Shown here piece after piece: positions 62,688 through 64,000 of a DNA stretch of 64,000 nucleotides (position 1 is its first letter; every line of letters starts with the position of its first letter). The translations under genes and the position numbers were made by a program. Source of the DNA: Streptomyces sp. SID8352 (GTDB taxonomy: Bacteria; Actinomycetota; Actinomycetes; Streptomycetales; Streptomycetaceae). The stretch lies in NCBI RefSeq assembly GCF_009862265.1, contig NZ_WWGX01000047.1:25394-89393 (forward strand), in the 5' to 3' direction. The notes under the pieces are model-generated. The model saw only the letters and a program-made list of their open reading frames with translations, was not told the DNA's origin and made no database searches.

Positions 62688-62753
62688 TCGTCGATCAGGC
62701 CGGCGCCTCAGGGCCGCGGAACCCCATCCGGGAACCGCGGCCCTTCTGTTTTT
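62682..62753 (+). terminator. Transcription attenuator of wblC: hairpin plus intrinsic terminator with U-tract
   Basis: A perfect 9-bp stem GCCTGATCG/CGATCAGGC (62682-62700) overlaps the uORF stop. It is followed by GGGCCGCGG (62711-62719) pairing with CCGCGGCCC (62735-62743) and then TTCTGTTTTT (62744-62753). This is the only hairpin with a real U-tract that I found in the window, fitting a regulated terminator rather than a gene end. Confidence 0.85.
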
Positions 62754-62861
62754 CCCGAACAGGAACGACAGCACGCAGGCGCCTCGGGACGAGCACAGAG
62801 CACCCGGTACCAACGCCGCAACCGGCCAACCGGCCGGACGACCAGACGAGGAAGACCAACC

Positions 62862-63239
62862 GTGCAACTCGAAGCGCACGCCCCGTCCGTACCGCCATCC
62901 GGCACGATCCCCCAGCCCGTCCCCACGGAGGACCCCGCCTTGACCCCGCCCGTCTCGCCCACCCCGCTCACCGCGCTCGACGACGCCATCGAGAACCTCG
63001 GCGTCCCCGTCCCCTGCCGTTCCTACGACCCGGAGGTCTTCTTCGCGGAGTCGCCGGCGGACGTGGAGTACGCCAAGTCCCTGTGCCGCACCTGTCCGCT
63101 GGTCGAGGCCTGCCTCGCCGGTGCCAAGGAGCGGCGTGAGCCCTGGGGCGTCTGGGGCGGCGAGCTGTTCGTGCAGGGGGTCGTCGTCGCCCGGAAGCGG
63201 CCCCGCGGCCGTCCCCGCAAGAACCCGGTCACGGCATGA
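62862..63239 (+). CDS. wblC: WhiB-like iron-sulfur regulator WblC (WhiB7 orthologue)
   Basis: 125 residues. Four cluster-binding Cys (C52, C75, C78, C84), the GVWGG turn (96-100) and the C-terminal AT-hook RKRPRGRPRKNP together identify WhiB7/WblC rather than other WhiB proteins. It binds the sigma factor of RNA polymerase and the minor groove upstream of the -35 to turn on ribosome-targeting-antibiotic resistance genes. The start GTG follows GAGGAAG. It is controlled by its own promoter and the upstream attenuator. Its stop overlaps the next ATG (ATGA). Confidence 0.96.
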   Translation: MQLEAHAPSVPPSGTIPQPVPTEDPALTPPVSPTPLTALDDAIENLGVPVPCRSYDPEVFFAESPADVEYAKSLCRTCPLVEACLAGAKERREPWGVWGGELFVQGVVVARKRPRGRPRKNPVTA

Positions 63240-63559
63240 ACACCGCAGGAACCATCAACCGTCCCCTCACGCACGACCCCCAGAAGCAGGCCCCGATGAA
63301 GCCGTCCCCCCACGAGAACACGGGCGTCGAGCCCGAAGACCGCACCACGAAGGGCGCGAAGGACTCGCGTCAGAACAGGACCCGAGAAATGCAACTCATC
63401 CCAGAAGCCCTGGCGCGTGCGCATATGCACGACCGCCTGCGCGAGGCTGAGCGGGAGCGCCGCGCGGTGCGCCTGGCCACCGCTCGCCGCATGCAGCGCC
63501 GGGCGGAGCGCGCCTCGATGCGCGCCCGCCGCGCGCTCGCCATGGCGGTCATGCAGTAG
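63236..63559 (+). CDS. Small basic protein translationally coupled to wblC
   Basis: 107 residues from ATG 63236, which overlaps the wblC stop by 4 bases. The conserved part is the last ~56 residues (MQLIPEALARAHMHDRLREA, then Arg/Ala-rich helix), and relatives may start at ATG 63389. High Arg content (RRMQRRAERASMRARRALAM) suggests nucleic acid or ribosome binding, which is inference. Co-expression with wblC hints at a role under translation stress. It ends before a perfect 17-bp hairpin. Confidence 0.75.
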   Translation: MNTAGTINRPLTHDPQKQAPMKPSPHENTGVEPEDRTTKGAKDSRQNRTREMQLIPEALARAHMHDRLREAERERRAVRLATARRMQRRAERASMRARRALAMAVMQ

Positions 63560-63620
63560 TCAGACCAGCGCGAACACACCGATGAGGTGGCCTCCCGGCC
63601 AGGGAGGCGTGGCTCCGGTC

Positions 63621-63658
63621 GCGGGGGGCCGGTCCGTTCCGACGGACCGGCCCCCCGC
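63621..63658 (+). terminator. Terminator of the wblC operon
   Basis: Perfect 17-bp stem (GCGGGGGGCCGGTCCGT with its complement, 63621-63637 and 63642-63658) closed by a 4-base TCCG loop, 62 bases after the last stop. Confidence 0.8.
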
Positions 63659-63905
63659 GCCGCGTTCCGGGCGCCGTCGGCGGGAGCCGCAGGGTGCCGG
63701 TGCGGGAGTCGGCTGCCCGGGGTGGGAGTCTGGATCAGCGATGCGGTCCGTCGGCTCGCGCGCCGCTCTCGGCGAGCGGGGGAGCGCTGCGCTGCCCGCA
63801 CCGTGCACTGCCCGCGCTGCGAACTGCTCTGCGCTGCGAACTGCCCCGCCTGCCCGGCACAGGGCGGGCGCCTTCCCGCCCGCCGCGTCGCGCCCCGCGT
63901 ATGCT

Positions 63906-64000
63906 CTGCCGCCTGCCGCCTGCCGCCTGCCGCCTGCCGCCTGCCGCCTGCCGCCTGCCGCCTGCCGCCTGCCGCCTGCCGCCTGCCGCCTGCCGCCTGC
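63906..64000. repeat. Heptanucleotide tandem repeat (GCCTGCC), at least 13 copies, running off the window
   Basis: A perfect 7-base repeat from about 63911 to the last base, with a partial unit before it. The region 63659-63905 is loosely GCGCTGC-rich and holds no credible gene. Being a multiple of 7, the repeat shifts frame and is unlikely to be coding. Confidence 0.95.

Noticed and set aside
62259..62879. Minus-strand gene over the wblC leader
   Set aside because: No ribosome binding site or homology; the strand with the promoter, uORF and attenuator explains the region.
63906..64000. Possible CRISPR array
   Set aside because: Units are 7 bases with no spacers; this is a simple tandem repeat.

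Overview
The window is chromosomal core DNA from a Streptomyces or a very close actinomycete. GC is very high with strong GC at third codon positions, starts are a mix of ATG and GTG, and there are genus hallmarks: a WblC/WhiB7 regulator with an RGRP hook, mycoredoxin, AdnAB, DUF3107, DUF3117, DUF3152 and DUF6758 proteins, and a MiaE_2-like ferritin-fold protein. From memory, the left part (about 0-20 kb) follows the order of the M. tuberculosis Rv1202-Rv1239c block: dapE, LOG-family protein, folP2, DivIVA-like protein, tag, DUF3117, O-methyltransferase, sigE-rseA-htrA-tatB, mrp, MgtE-like protein, corA. The right part (about 26-63 kb) follows Rv3211-Rv3197A: DEAD-box helicase, ferritin-like protein, DUF3107, TetR, DUF3152, moeZ, alkyltransferase-like protein, adnA-adnB, nudC, mycoredoxin, uvrD2, whiB7. 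I saw no rRNA, tRNA, IS element, prophage or CRISPR array.

Layout. 0-7 kb: a lysozyme-like anchored protein diverges from dapE; then a LOG-type protein, a FolP2-type pteroate synthase homologue, a DivIVA-domain protein overlapping tag, an enoyl-CoA hydratase and DUF3117. 7-13 kb: an O-methyltransferase lacking a normal start codon diverges from the envelope-stress module sigma factor / zinc anti-sigma factor / HtrA protease / TatB. 13-20 kb: an Mrp ATPase, DUF1003 and MgtE-CBS operon, a lipoprotein and CorA. 20-26 kb: suppressor-of-fused, DUF6758, PHP phosphoesterase, MarC, a 50-residue protein divergent from an NYN nuclease-like protein, and a hydrolase. 26-35 kb: DEAD-box helicase, ferritin-like protein, DUF3107, TetR, hydrolase and the membrane metalloprotease-like DUF3152.

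35.5-40.4 kb is the oddest stretch. Four translationally coupled genes (glycosyltransferase, polytopic membrane protein, NAD-dependent epimerase, spherulation-type protein) look like a glycan locus in decay. The glycosyltransferase keeps recognisable ends around an unrecognisable low-complexity core, and the spherulation gene is frameshifted. 40.5-48 kb: moeZ, two tandem secreted SlpD/E-type peptidases and a large kinase/flippase-like membrane protein. 48-62 kb is a DNA-repair island: alkyltransferase-like protein, adnA, adnB, a M20 peptidase, nudC, mycoredoxin and uvrD2. 62.2-63.6 kb is the complete wblC control unit: WhiB7-type promoter, upstream ORF, intrinsic attenuator, wblC and a coupled basic protein.

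Two themes recur. Many genes have a -10-like hexamer 6-7 bases before the start codon, which suggests leaderless mRNAs. Short repeats and low-complexity sequence have expanded in several places: DUF3152, the glycosyltransferase, its membrane neighbour, a ~200-residue insertion in adnA, a 111-bp duplication of the tatB 3' end, and a heptanucleotide tract at the right edge. The functions given are family-level inferences from reading the sequence; no database search was run.
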